64,000 nucleotides of DNA from Penicillium oxalicum (GCF_001723175.1 NC_064657.1:248001-312000), one strand, 5' to 3'. Positions 22,139-36,522 are shown, counted from the stretch's first letter. The notes: generated by a model from the sequence alone, not told the origin. Program-made: numbers and translations.

Positions 22139-23745
22139 CCTTCGAGAACCTATATGAAAACCTCAGGTCCTCGTAGCCAGAAGAAACTTGGTCCCGGGAG
22201 TAAATGCAGTGGTCGGTGATGATGACTATGGCGTCGCCGTCCGAAGAGGGAGGGGGAACGAGAGAAGGGTTTCAGGTAGCTCGAAGGCTGGGGGACGACA
22301 CCCTGCTGAACCGAATCAACTCTGGTAGAGGGGCAATAGACACAGGGCGGCGAGTGATCAAGTGTCATGAAAGATGCCCCAGGATGGTCAATAATTGTTT
22401 GACCGTCGAACCTTGATAAGATTGCCCTGGAATGTCTCCGTCCAAGGAAGCAAGTTTAGGGTGCTTGGACCTAGGAATGCTCGACAGGACGGCAGGCGTG
22501 GAAAGGGCTCGATAGAATCGAATGGCACCAAAAACATGCAAACTGGTCACCTCGACACACACACAAACTCTCTCTCTCTTTCTCCGATCCTGACAGACAA
22601 ACACCCTTGACTGATGGGATCAAAGACAATTGATCAAAGGATACGAGACAACCCTAGACAGGAGATTGGAACTCATATGAAGGGTCCAACCATGAACCGC
22701 GTGGAGTCCTAGGCAAAATGGGTCGAGTTGCCGGGCAAAGAGAACAACAATAGTCCTTTTTGGGCACAAGAGGGTCTTGCAATGGTCGGTGATCGAGCGA
22801 GGTTGGAAGCAATGCCGGCCAGCTGCACTGCCAATCGATGCGCCGGTCGTTGTCGCGGTCCGGTGCTGGACGAAGATCGCAGCAAGGACAGTAGGGGTTT
22901 CCAATTCGCGAATTGAATATTGGCAGTCGTCAGCCTCAAGGCCCGCAGTGGTGGTCACGGTGAGGAATTCGTGTGTCTTTGCGTTTCCTTGGACGTTAAA
23001 GTTGCGGCAAAGGTCCTTGAATGCAAGGGCGGGCGAGGGAGCAGGTTAAAGACAATAAGCTCCGTTTGGTCCAAAGGGAAGGGATGAGCACAAATCGGCG
23101 AGTGGAAAAGGAGCACAAAGTTCGGATGGAGTGCTCCGACTATTGCCACCACGGTCTCGACCTTTTCACCCACAACTGTAAGTAATGAGAGCCACAAAGA
23201 GAGCGACGATGGTCAATGTGCATGTACAGAGGAAAAGTTTACGACAGGAACTGAGAGGGCCAGAAGGAGTGACGAGCCGGCAGAGGAGGAAATCATCCGA
23301 TTATTATGATTATTCACCCAAACGTCTCCTTCCACTTCTTCTTCTCCCTCCTGCTCTTCTTCCTGCATCGAAGAGGAGCCCAGAGGACCCAGTGTTTTCC
23401 TTCGTGGACTCGATCGGGACGATCCATGGAAGCTCCACTCCAGTCACAGCCCCGTAATTGACGTAAATCCTAAGCATCAGGTCGGGGGGCCACGACGGGG
23501 CTTGCCATACAAATCGGATAGGCAATTGGTTCCCGCGACCAAAAGAGAAACAAAAAAAAGGTTCATAAGAAATGGAAAAATTAAGAAAAGAAAAGACACA
23601 TCTTACATGACGCTAGTGAGAATTTTTCTGCTGTGGGAGTGGAATTAGGAAAAAACAAAAAAAGTACGATTGCTCAAAATGGATCACTCGGCAGACAGCA
23701 CGGTCTGACGGGAAAAGCTACGGTACTTTTAGACCAACCTGGTTT

Positions 23746-23768
23746 GAATACAGTATGTACCTGTATTC
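23746..23768. repeat. Perfect short inverted repeat
   Basis: GAATACAG and CTGTATTC form eight-base perfect arms around a seven-base centre (TATGTAC). It could be a protein-binding palindrome; there is no gene near enough to assign it. Confidence 0.45.
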
Positions 23769-26700
23769 AGTGGTGAATACAATTATACATGTATGGACAT
23801 ATCTTGACTTCTGGTGTGGATGGTCTGTTGCTTATCCATTATTATTTTCCAGGCAGGCCTTTTCCATCTTGCCATGTCGGCGACGCGTGCAATTGAAAAT
23901 TGCTTGCTGTCCGTTGGGCGCTAAAATCGAAAAGATCTCGCATGTAGTCTCTGGTCGCGCTATCGCAGTCGTTGCTGTTTCGACACCTCCGAGTGCCTCC
24001 GATAAGGGGGGATGCACATGGCAACTCCAGAATGACTGCAAGGTAGCAATGGCCAATGTCTTGTCCTTTGAGAAATCAGGGCTTCTCTAGGGGGTCTCGA
24101 GTTCCACGCAAAGCTTCAGACAGATGTGAGAAAGAAAATCGCCCGTGCAATGAGGCTTTTTTTTTTCAGAGATGCAGACTTGAGGTCTCCCAAGGCGAGT
24201 CTCGGACGGGACGACCAACAGAGAGCATCAGTTGATCCAAATTGACGTCGAGTTCCTTGAGTGTAAACGCTTCGTCCCATACTCCATACGGCCATTGTAC
24301 AAACCTCCTGTACGACTCAGATCTGCCGACCGTTAGAACGTATCCGGGCCCAGACCACCTCTTCTCTCCATTGGACTCGCGGACTGAGAAACCACTCAGC
24401 CACCCGAAGGGTCGCGCGAATCACGAACTCCTTGAGCTCCAAAATCATGTCACCGAACGGGGCCACTTGGTCGGGTCTTGAATATGCACTGGCCGTGTGC
24501 CGGTGGAGGTGGAGGTTGACGACTTGATCCAAGCCCGAATCAACTGGATCAGTCAACTGAAGCAAAGTCCATTTCAGATATCACCTTGAATCTTGGGAAA
24601 CCCAACTGCAAAATCACCGCGATGTCGCCTGGAATGAGTTCCAATGTGCGCCACGAAAGGGACAAATGAAGCGTACCATACATACATATACATACGAGGC
24701 CCTGGGCCAGGTTGGTGTATCGATCGGAACTGTTGTGCGAGTCGACCAAGACAAAAAAAATTCTTTTTCAAAAAAGCCGTTATTGCTGGGCTTGCGGAGC
24801 TACTCTCGAAGCGTCTAGCTTCTTCCGCGCCCTATTTTCGTCCGCTAGAAATTCATGGTCAATTTCCTTTTCAAACCGACCTTTGGAGCTAGCCTCGCCT
24901 TGGCTCCTGCACACGAGTCACGTTGGCTGTCAAGTTGGTTGATTAAAATTTCTCCGGAGATCGACCGCGCAGCGTCGTGGAGACTGAAGACCGCGAACAA
25001 GAACGCTTTGGATCCCGTTCCCTGCCCTTGGAAAGTGTGAATGCATGATTGCATGCTCACACAGGACGTCCAGGCCGCTTCCTCGTCCTCCTTCCCTCGT
25101 TTGTTCCTCCTTAATGAAAGCGGAAAGCGAGGGCACCCGTTCAATCAAGTGAGGGACCAAGTCTCGTGCCTCGACCCACGATCAAATCTGTTGGTTCCAA
25201 CCTCCTTTTTTAGTAGTCTGAGCCAGCACAGCGCACAAGATGGAATTGAACAGCCTCCTCGATCCCGGTGCCTCTGTTTCCTGGGAAAATGAACCCACAC
25301 TATCATCTCTCTAGAGAGTCCAGTAGCACAATGAGGGTTGCAAAGGATGCCCTTGAATTCTCTTTGTATCATTCCTCGTCTTTCTCTTTCCTACGCGAAC
25401 CCCCTTCGCCTCCCGCCTGCACTCCTCCAGGATGTCCACACCAGCTCCAGTCCCCCTCCATTCATCCCGCGTGGAGCGAGAGTTATCCGGTTGCACGTCG
25501 CAAGCTGCTGGACAGCTGCCATTTATTTAGGACAACCTGATTCGCCGGTGCAAATAGGACACCTCCATCCCCCTTTAAACAAACCAACTGAACAGACCAA
25601 CGCACACACACCCATGTCAGTGGTTGCGGGGTCCACAAACGCGTCCCGCCGGGTCGGCTTGAGGATTGGGAACCTTTTGTAACCCTTTCGTATTTACCGT
25701 ACGTAGTGACATACACCTTGTCTCAAAGGGGAGCATTGCTGGTCCAATCCACAGCCACCCACCCTGTCTCTCTCTCTTTCTGTCATCATGGGTCAAAATC
25801 GTCATCACCCAGAAGATCAATGATATTAAGTAAATTGACAGACATGGCATCATACTGATAGTTTGAATATTGCAATGTCAGCTGCAGAAATCCGACCCTC
25901 AAAGTTGAATTCGTGCAGCACATCTGCATGTGTTTTGCAGGGTTGCTCCGGTGAGTCGATATATACACAAGGACTCACTCACCACCAGCGATCAGTGGAC
26001 TCCGTGATCCTCGTGGCCCAGGCGATTAGTAAACTATTATCCCAGATATTAGCTGGTACTCAATAATTTGCCCAGCAAATAGAGTATCTCTACCTGAGAT
26101 GTCCTCAATCTCTTCCCAATCAACATCCTTCTTTCCCGTTCCCAAGCCTTACTAGGCTAGTCCCACCTGGTATCTGCCTACCTACTAGAGTGTAGTCAGA
26201 GCGACGCCGACCCCTGCATTAATGGGACCCGGTACCTGCGCAAAGGCACAAACAGACCCCTGACTAGGTCGACCGGGAAAAATGAAAAAAAAATGGAAAA
26301 GATGATGCCCGATGGCCTAGGATACAATGTCCAGCCATGTCATTGCATCGGTCCTTTGACCACAGAAAGGCATTATTTCCAAATCCAGGATCAACAAGGT
26401 CATGACAGGGATCCAGGTCTAGCCTGGCTGTAGACCGTCGACTAGAACATCCCGTGGGAGGTCCCATTAATTGATTCCGCTCTCTTACAAACTCGAGGAT
26501 CCGATTTGAGTACGTAGTACGTACTTGCGAGGACATGGAGGGTTACTGCAGTACACTGCCGTAAGTGAATACTAAATCCACGTCCGAAACATGAACTGTA
26601 TCAAAAGCCTTCATCTTCAAGAGGTTGCTGCTAATTTTGCTCTCTGACCCTTTTCGTACGTTCTGTGTGACTAGATATTAAGCATTTGGGAAAATCGAGA

Positions 26701-29700
26701 CGTTTCAGCTTGGTGGGCTTGGTGAACCCAAAATTCAGATCTTCCGGGTTAGCGTTGTACCCGATCACAGTGGTAGACTGGAGCCCATACTATCTAATTG
26801 ATTGTCCGGAATGTGGAGAAACCGAGAGAAGAGGCACGGATCAGTAATGTTGGGGCAACGCGGCTTCGTCAGGGCTGCTCCGTAGTTCAACCATGGTCTC
26901 GTGTGCTTCATCCTTCAGGGTCCTTGGCCTCATAATTGGTGCCATTGGCGTCGAGTCGGAGTGTCTCTGAATATGTTTCTCAATCACAGAGCGTCTCGGT
27001 TCGGTCATAGATACACAAGTATCTTGCCCTGAATCAGACAAGTGATCCGTGACATCCACGCTGCCTAGTTATGGAGGTATAATGTAGTACTGTACATACG
27101 TAGTACTATATGGATATCAACATGGATATATACATTGGTAGACGATACCAGCATTTCTTCAGCGACACAGCTAGATGCAGCTAAGTCTCGATCTTCACTC
27201 GGTACTTTCCACAGATGGCGAATGCAAGACATGAGCCGATCATGGTGACTGGCTGGATAAATTCGTCTGGTTGACCTACCGTGCTCATCCAGGAAGGAAC
27301 AATGTCTATCAACCTTGCCATCTCCAACAGTCCGTGACGACTACTATCTGGGCTACTACCTCGTCCCGTGCCGTCTAGATACGACCGTGATAACCTGCGG
27401 CCAACTCGCAACAAATCGATCTTATCAGTGCGGACCTTGTGCATTCGCGAGTCCGTCCAGGCCCCCTCCCCATCAAGGAACCTGCAAATGCTCGGTGATA
27501 CTGCGGCTGCCGCCCAATTCTCAATCCTGACATTTCATTCGCTCCGTCCGCAATGATGCATTGACCTCCAGTCACATGTCAAGCAATCAAGTCCTGTATG
27601 CCGGCAGCTGTCAGGACGCAGCCGTGACGAAAAAATTTCCCAGGGCGGGAGCCATCCCAAAAAAGAAAGGAAAACAAAAAAAAAGAAAATCTTCCGATAG
27701 GACCGGACTGTCCGCGCCGAAGTCAGACCGTGCGGCACAGCGAGCCCTAGTGGACAGTCGACAGTGGACCGTGGGACACTTGGATGTGCCTATGCAAGTC
27801 TCTCGGGAACCATCACCTCACTGCAAGACTGTAGACGTCTGGAGCCATTGAGGTCACCCGGGGAGTCTTCTCGAGGGCCATACACGATCAATGGAGCGCG
27901 AGACTCGAGCGGGAAACGATTGAGACCGTGCTGCTGCCCCACTCCGGCACGAGTCGCGGGACCCCGAGACAAATATAGATCCGCAGGTTTTGCGTCGAAT
28001 CGTGAGACTGTATGGCGGGCGCATTGGTCGGAACATGTTTTCCTACTACCCGTTTGCCTGGGGCAGGAGAAGTAGAGGGGCAGAAGAAAAGAAACGCCCG
28101 GACTACGGGCGCTTTGACCAGACTTTATCACGCTGTTTCTGACTCAAAACTAGAAAATGTATCCGGATGGTTACCTGATCTTCACGGTCTGTCTCCCTTA
28201 GCGAGATAATACTGCGTTGACTGTCAGGATCAAGTTTCTCCCGCTTACAGGATTAGTTTGCTCGTATCGCGATTGGAGAAAGGACCTTCCAATCCCGTCA
28301 TTGATTTGTGTGAAGAGAAAGCCCGTTCGTCCATTCAGGGGGGAAAAGCAAAAGAAATACAAGAAAAAAAGAAAAAAGCACTCTGCCCCAATGTCCGTGA
28401 CGACTGTACGGTCGCTCAAGGTGCCTCAATAGGGTTAGCCCGTTGCTGCATCCATAAGGGATATCGCGCGCTCCGATGGCGGATGCTGCACGATTTCATG
28501 CCGCTAGCTGTTAGTTCACATAGCATACAGCTGAAGATTCATTATACCGTATAGTTATACTCTTTCCGCAGCTTAACCGTCACAGTCACGCCTCTTCCAA
28601 TATTTCTCCATCAAGCGGATTCTTATGAACGAATGACATCCGTCCATCTTGCTCTTATCATAAGCTGAGCACAGACTATGTATATGTTAGCGCAGTCGGA
28701 ACAAAAAATAACAAGATCAAGACTCGCTTAGATGACAGGAGTAAAAACAACTTAACCACGAATCTATTCCAGGGTGAGACCATACGATATCCAGTCTAAA
28801 TTGATGCTGTGATGCCCAATCTGTGGGGCGCTCGCTCGGAGTGGTGAACGTGCTCAGTTTCTCTCTCTCTCCCTCTCTGGTCGCGAGTCGTCGAGCGCTC
28901 GGCAGGAAGCTGCACGAGACACGGTTGGAGCCCGTCGCGGCCCGTGGGGGCACGGATCACTTCCTGTCATCCGCAACTGAACGGAGAGCTTTTGGTGTCT
29001 AGTGCCATGCATCTCTCTGCACCTGGACCCGCGACTCGTGGATCTTCATTTAGATTGTGGGAGAGAAAAAAAATAGGACCAGAAAAGTTGCACAGAGGTT
29101 GTGCATGAAGATATCAGGGCCCTGCAGAGATTTGGACCAGTGGATTGGATAGTGGTTCAATGAGCACGGTGCAGCTACTGAGATGCGAATCAAGAGGAGG
29201 CCACGTCCAGGCCATCCAGCCGCTCAAACAGGACGGAAAGATCTCAAAGTCCGGCCTCGTGCAAGATTGCGACTCGTCCCCACCCACTGAATCTCTCAAG
29301 GCGGCCGTGTCGGGCACGCGGCAGGCACATCGGCGATCCGTCGCTGGAATCGACAAGTGTGCTTGGATCGCAACATATGCAGATTTGGGCAATTCTTGCC
29401 ATTGCAAGATCTACATATCCAGAGGATAGGCAGAAGTAAACCAAGTGAATCAAGCCGAGATGCATACTACTATGGATTCTTCTTCATCAGCCGGTAATGC
29501 ATGTTCTCAGATCTACGGTCACATACGTCCCTTGGCCGCCAAAGACTGATCGTCAAGTCGCGCTCGCCATTCACCAGAAAAAAAGAGCGACAAGAAATAT
29601 CTTGAAATTTTCAAGAATTTGCATCCGCTCGCAGGTCTAGTTCTTTCCCCAAGACGGCGAATTGATGCTCAAGCGGAGACTTTCTTTTCATCTTAGTGGA

Positions 29701-31437
29701 TCCTGACTGATCAGCTCAAGTGTCGATCTCGCTGCCCTAGAGGCGGGACCTCCCTATGCGACCGACAGTCTCCATCTTGGTCCAAGCAGCGAGTGATGGA
29801 GCCAGATCTGCAAATCCGAGACACGAGTTGGACTCGGATTAAATCCCGATACCGAGTGAAGAAACACCAACAGGGCGAGAGTGTTCAAAGGGCTCCCTTT
29901 TTTGAGCTCGAGTTCATGATACTACAACATAGAAGGAAATAATATCCCGACGATGGGAGGATTGGTATCATTATTACATCGTCATCACTCTGGTACAATG
30001 CTACTCAGTAAACACCGGAGTCACAACTACACACGGGAAAAACAAGCATCCACTTCAAGGTCGCACTTCCGTCCCCTCGCTATGTCCTAAAAGAGACGAC
30101 TAGATCATCCAAGGTTGAATTCAGCACTCGGACCACAGACACACTCCATGGCATCGACAAAGGCCCAGGACATAATACCCGAGCGTAGTTTTTGCTTTTT
30201 TTCTCTCTCTTCAAAATCTACATGATCTTGTCCATCTCCAGTATAATCGTCAATTCGCGAGATGCACTTCATGCAGCGTCCAGCAATGTAGGATTCAGAC
30301 TATTTACTCTAGAGCTCGAAAAGGCAAGATCAGTCCGGGGAAGGTACTTTTGTTGAATATGACACCACGACTGCTACCACCACCACCACTACAGGTTCTC
30401 AATTGAGAACCCGACCACAGCGGGACGTGATAGAGGTGGACCGAGAGAGGGTTTACCCCCCAAGCGAACGGGGACAAGACGAGAGAACGCTGCAGTGATG
30501 TCACGAATAGTGCTTGATGCACACTTGGCCACACCGCGACTCCTGAACGAGTCTTGTCTCTACTGTGGTCGACTCGTGGGCTACTGGGCCAAGATTGGAG
30601 GTGTTCGTTTTCGTCAAGCCAAACTCTGTTCTCTGCGAAAGAGAATCATCGAGAACGCTAGGTTGCCCACGACGATGCTATGCCTCTTAATGGCAAGGGA
30701 GCTGATACCAAATCCGAAACTGATGGGCTTTGGTCGGGAAGAAAGCGAGAATTTTGACCCATGATCTTTGCAGTTCGGCACGACTGAATAGGCTAACATC
30801 TTCATCAAAGGTATTGTTGATAACAAGCGAGCAGTGTCATTCTAAAGAAGTTTTCCTGTCTAGTCAGAAAGTGTGCTGATATATGCTTGCAGGCTGGCGA
30901 AGCACTTGAGGATATTTTTTTCAATAATCACGACACAGATATAATTTTCGCTCACGATATCGTGTGTCGTGTAGGAGTATATCCGGATGAGATGACACCA
31001 TCAGCTACAGCCCATTCATGTACCTGTACTACTCTAACTTTCTGTTCTAGCGACAGGAGTCGCAAGTTTCCAGCAAGTCTATTTCCAAGGTATGTTGATC
31101 CATCAAGATACCTCAGAGATGGATCTCATCCATCCCCTCGGCAAATGCCCAACACTAACAAAAAGCAATCAGTCTACTCGTACTATGCCCTGATCTCAGT
31201 CATATCCGGACGTTTCGACAGGTCGTCTCAGCATATTGCCTACGGATACTTTCTACCTGGAGAGACCCCCCAAAACGCCTCACAGACAAACTGGACTCTG
31301 TGAATTGTGACATGATGGACGATCAACCTGATCACCATCAGATAGCAAGCCGCTTCTACCAATACAGAGAAAGTTAATCAATTCATCGAGCGCTGATCAG
31401 CAACGACTGGACCGAAACATTCAACTAACAGTATAAA

Positions 31438-31482
31438 CCATTCCAACCGTTCCGGCCGTTCCGGCCGTTCCAGCCGTTCCAA
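31438..31482. repeat. Nine-base tandem repeat, five units
   Basis: Five consecutive nine-base units, CCATTCCAA, CCGTTCCGG, CCGTTCCGG, CCGTTCCAG and CCGTTCCAA, lie end to end. Although the unit length keeps a frame, the frame is closed immediately upstream by TAA and no gene surrounds it. Confidence 0.85.
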
Positions 31483-34252
31483 ATCTGCCAAGAGCCCCGG
31501 AGTTACAAGGAGAGTCTAGCGGGGCTTGGTTTGAAAGCATGAATCTCCACAAGTCCTGCTTGACGAGGCCATCTCCAGGACACGGCACGCTTGATGGAGA
31601 CTATTGCCATCACCCATGTGTGGAGCCGCACTGAACCAGGATGCTCATTTCCACACAAGACACAACCACAAACATTCACATGCAAGCGTACAATATGGTT
31701 CCAATGAACCTCCCCATGGAACTGTGACTGTGCATCTCGGCAATCAATGCATGTTCGGTCAGTCCAACTGGCTTTCCAAGGACACACACGATCTGGCTTG
31801 GGTTAAGCGACGATAGACGTTCCTCTCAATTCAGCCAGCCGGTAACACCCGAAGAAACGAACCGTGGAGCTGGCCGGTTCCACCTGACAACAGCGAGCAA
31901 AAACAACGTCTTGACCGCGAATCCTTCACTTCGTCTGTGCAGGGAGTATCTCTGGAGATACCGTAGTCCAAAAGACCAACTGATAGGTCATGTTTGTCAT
32001 CTCCACATGCAATGCTAGTTTATTCCCATTTGACCGCTGACCAAGGTCCGACCGGGGAAGAGCGCCACGCGCGTTGGATTTCTTTGTTCAAAGATACCTC
32101 GTCTATTGGTTTCTAGCGTGGCCTCGACGACGACACGATGGATCAGCACGGCATCCGCCCGACGAAAAGGCCCACAAAGGCGCTACTGGCGTCAAGAATA
32201 GGGACTTTTTCTTCCAAAAATTCCATTCCCTCTCTTTCTCGGCGGGACTTCTGCGGAAAGAGCCCTCCGCTTTTCCGGAGATAAAGAACCGAGAATTTCG
32301 ATAGGTACAGTGGTCCCAGTGGTCCTCCATATCGTATTGCTGCTCTGCACTTACTGTACGACTGCACGACGACGAAATGGAATTTAAGATTCACCAGGTA
32401 ACGCCACACCGGCATAGATCTGACTAGTCATGAGGGAATGCCAAAGAGTTGACGCTTGCGCGTGCGGATCGTTGACCTTGGTCAGAGACCAGCGCAGGTA
32501 CAGACACAACGTGCGTACAGACGTCGATGGTGACTTGCACCACTTGCGTAACTTGCGCATGAGTGGTGAAAAGATGGAATGGCTGCTCTCTGGACATTTA
32601 TGGCAATCGAATATCGGGTTGCTATTTGCGCATGATTCATGTTCTGAAGCCCCGCTAAACAGTTGGAGCACCAAACACTCCCGACTACTGATACGATAGA
32701 TTCACCCAGCACAAGATCGACAAACTGACACAAGACAAGCCGTATCGATAGCCCTCATGCTACAGTACACTCATGGGATGGTTCGACAAGTGAAATACGC
32801 AGCAGGGTCCTAAGAGATACAGATCCATGTCCCGTGAGGAGTTGAAAGTAATTTCCGTCAACGACAGATAGATGAGCGGGTCTCCGAGAGAGTCCACATG
32901 AGTCCACACTAGGCAACCAAACCAACCTGACACTTTTTATCCCGCTCAGCCTTTGACTGCCTCTCCAAGCGGTAAATGAGCAGATCAGTGGACTGATCGA
33001 CATGGTCTAACCGACACCATGACATCTTCACTCTCACTCGCTCCCACTCATTGAGCCAACGGCTCATATCCATGCCATCTCATTGCTATACTCGCTTGGC
33101 CCCCCTCTTCTGCTTGTCACAGCCAGCGGATTCTTGTTTTTTTTTTTTTTTCTGTTTTCGCCCCAACCTCATAGAATCCGCTACTTCAATACTTAACTAC
33201 ACTGGGTGTAGTAGGCCCAGCACGTGCTCTATTGAGCATGCGGGACTACTGCACGATCCTGGTCTCGCGATGTCTTCCCAGTCAAATTGACCTCTGTCCC
33301 CTTTCCTCTCCCTTGACTAGTCGAAGAAAAGTGGCAAGCATGATGTGGGGGCAGGAGGGGGGCCTTGTAAGGTGACAAATGCCACTTTTTCTTGGTACCT
33401 TAGAAAGTCGAATTTAAATTGGAGTCCATAGTCCGGCGAAGTTCATCGTGGACCGGAGTGAATGTCGGTTGCCCTGTGCTGTGACAGACAACAGCGGCCA
33501 AGACAGACTGGAGCTGTCAGGGTTTTTCCATCAGAAGCGATAGAGTTCGAGAATTCAGATCTCTAAGCATACTGCAGTATACAGTACTAGCCTGCCACTA
33601 GGAGAGATACCTAGTACAAACAGGAGTAGCCTAGGAAGCCACTATGCTCTGTGAAGCCGAGTCCAACCAGAAAGGTCTAGACTCGCCACCGCCAGGTTCA
33701 CGATCATTTCATTTGGTGCCACCATAAATGGGATCGTCGCCCTCACTGACGAATTAGCCCCCCTCCGCTGTTGCGAGCCGTCTTCAAGGTATGGATAAAT
33801 GATGGGAGAGTAGGTCAGTCAGACTGGGGCTCTGATGGTATTCTGAGAATGATCAGGGTCTTGACCGGGGAAATTCTACCTAAACAGATGACGTGGTTTT
33901 CCTCGGTAGCCTGCCGCGGTGAGATGATGGGAATCATGATCATTTTCATTTGTCTCGCCAACCTCATCAACGGGGAACGGGAAACGGGTTGGAAAGGGCG
34001 CGTGCCAATAGGGAGAAGAAGATGCGTATACAACGAGCACGTGGTGTTTATTCAACACGCTGATACAGTGCGGGCCGTATCAAGTTTCCCCCAAAATATC
34101 ACAGTGTGTGTTTCGTCTTTTGAATCTTGATCCTTTCCATACATACTATTCCCATACAACCGTACAGTATTTGTACAGTACTGTACCTTCTGTTTTGTGC
34201 TCAAGTTGCTCGCATCAGCGTGAAATAATTATCATTTCATGCCGGTCTTCCC

Positions 34253-34306
34253 TTTTTTTTCTTTCTTTCTTTCTTTCTTTCTTTTTTTTTTTTTAAAAAA
34301 AAAGAG
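34253..34306. repeat. CTTT microsatellite with adjoining T- and A-runs
   Basis: A T-run leads into about five CTTT units, then a long T-run directly followed by an A-run. The T-run/A-run junction is self-complementary. This is low-complexity sequence, likely unstable in length between strains. Confidence 0.8.
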
Positions 34307-36421
34307 TCGCTGTCGCTCCGCTCTTGAAACGGTTCGAACGATCGTTCCTCCACCGGTTCTTGATGGGGGCGTGGATTTGTCAAGTTCCCACCGCCGATCG
34401 CCACCTCGCCACTTCCACATCCATACGGACGATATCTCCACGCCGACGGAAGGATGAGAACGAATATGATCCGATCGGATGATGTCTTCCTCCTTTCCCC
34501 TTGTCAGCGTGTGCTCACAACCAGTCTACAGGTTTCCAAATTATCTCAACCTGTGCAATATCCATGAAGCTCGACCGGAGGTCCGCTCGGAGGATGCCCC
34601 TTTCCCTCGTGAACTTCGTGAATGTGGTGCAAACACATATCTACCGCCGCAGCTTTGTCTTCATCCCAGACCACGACCACATGAGTGTTGGTCGATCACG
34701 CCCCATTCTTGGACATGTCGGGTCCTTCCCGTGTCTCGCGGTCTCGAAGCCACAATCGTGCAACCAATTCCCGAATTCGGCAAAAGCTGTAACCTCAACA
34801 TCGTAGTGATATTCTTCAGTCTAGAATCTGCCTGTACAGTAGTGGTCTCTCTGTGTGTGGATCGGTAGCCTTGGAAAGTTCAATCAAAGTAAATGTAGGG
34901 ATGGAGAACGTTAGTTTTACGTGTGATTCTTCCGCATGTGTGCGAGCTTCGCTTTGTCGCGCCAATCAGTGGATGAGATATCACCGAAATACACGCCGAG
35001 AGCAGTGGGTACCAGGAACAAGCTTATACTTATTTCCAATGAATGGAGGATTGGTACCTATACCAAATCTCGCCAAAGGCTCTCAGCTAGAGAGTACGGG
35101 TGATAGCTGGTTGCTTGTGCCAAACTGTATACATAGCCTTGAGACATGAAAAGTCCTTCCAGCTTGAAGGATGTAGCTCAAACCCGAGAAGTACTACAAG
35201 GTTCTCGAAGTGGATGTGTAGGAAATCGGGGCCTGCTGCGCCTTGATATGTCCACACCCTCCTCATCTTGCTCTGAATCCAAAGGCATTAGTTGTCATCG
35301 ATGGCCGTCGATCCAGTCACGTTTGCAAATCTTGGTTCGAGCGAGGTCAAGAAATGGTCTTGGTCCCGTCAACCTCAAGAATCCATGTAAAAAGCTAGAT
35401 GGGCATTCATGTGCTTGATGACAAGCTCAGCGCCTCAAGAAAACGGCTTGATGGGCGGAAAAGCACATGCATCTTTCGCTACCGGATTGCTGGAAGGTTA
35501 GAATCTCTTCTGTAGACTCCCTTCCGATTCTAAAAAAATTAAAACAGATCTAGGTTTGACCAAGGACTATGTCGATAGAAAACTAGTGAGACTGCCGGTC
35601 TCCAAACAAACATCAATAGTCCAATCGTTTCTTTTCTCTTCGGGATTGACGATGCCTTTGCTTTTCTCAACTTTCTCAAATGCCCACTTCGTGGGCTTTC
35701 AACGATCGCGATTTTGGTAGAATTTTGTTGTCATTACAGTTTCCGCGTCCCGAAGAAACACCGCAATTTCAAAGAAGGTCAAGTCAGAGAAGGCCATTTT
35801 CTTCAAAAAAGAGTCCAAAAAAGCATTGCGTAACTTATCAGTGCTCTTTGCTAGGTTGATTGAAAGAGTCTAATTTTCCGAATTGATACGTGTACTGTGT
35901 GCACAATCAGGAACGACGCATACCCTTCTACGCCCTGAAACATCCATCAAGGTTCAGCTTCTCCCCCCAAAAAAGGGGGAGAAATAAATCGAATGTCGTC
36001 CGAGGAGAGTGTGATTGATCCTTTCGGAAATCTCAAGTCCCTGCAGGAGTATCTATGTGCTACCTGGTGTAGAAACTGGAACGTCCCCTCACTTGAAGAA
36101 AACATTTGACCTCATCCCTTCCATCCCCTTTCACATTCGAAGAGCTTTCTTGCTTGACGCGGCGCGTGGAGGGGAGAAAAATTTCCTCGTGTCAGACATC
36201 CCGCCCACTCTGTCAATGTATGTAAACATTTTAAACGCGTAAACACATACTGATTGGAATGAGGGTTCGACTATCACCCCAGTATAATCAGGACAGGATC
36301 CCTCTTCCATTTACCCTGAGAGTCTTTGCGGAAACTATTTACCCTCATCCTGTTATCTCACGTCAAAGGTTTCAGTCCCAGTAATTATCACCTTTGTATT
36401 CACTCATTAACCAACTTCAAG

Positions 36422-36522
36422 GTATGTCACACTCAATTCGTTCTAGGAGAGCTTCCATTGACGGCGAATATGAATGTCCACCTCATAGAGTAACTAACGC
36501 GCTCTCCCTTCGCGTTCAACAG
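36422..36522 (+). other. Predicted 5'-leader intron of the secreted-peptide gene
   Basis: A strong donor (AAG|GTATGT), a consensus branch point (GTAACTAACG, near 36490) and an acceptor (TTCAACAG) define a 101-bp intron that ends 28 bases before the peptide start codon. All three signals are good and correctly spaced, which supports a real transcript from the + strand. Confidence 0.6.

Larger units (their letters stand above)
22139..36350. other. About 14 kb without a supportable gene
   Basis: The first 1-1.5 kb is probably promoter and leader of the RasGEF gene. Beyond that the many open frames on both strands are short, overlap each other in opposite directions, start mostly at non-ATG codons and lack domains, signal peptides or convincing splice junctions. 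Simple-sequence features are present: CT repeats near 22560-22585, 25770-25782 and 28858-28880, T-runs near 33137-33152, a CTTT repeat near 34260-34290, and several GTAC-rich palindromes. No transposase, reverse transcriptase or tRNA was recognised. Small, fast-evolving or non-coding RNA genes could be hidden here. Confidence 0.5.

Noticed and set aside
30887..31303. A 138-codon plus-strand frame
   Set aside because: Composition looks random, the start is not ATG, and there are no splice signals or similarity to known families.
31437..31640. Open frame through the nine-base repeat giving a Val-Pro-Ala repeat peptide
   Set aside because: A stop lies directly upstream, no ATG precedes the repeat, and no intron signals extend it.
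33771..34130. A 119-codon plus-strand frame
   Set aside because: It shows no domain, no conserved segment, and is mirrored by equally open frames on the other strand.
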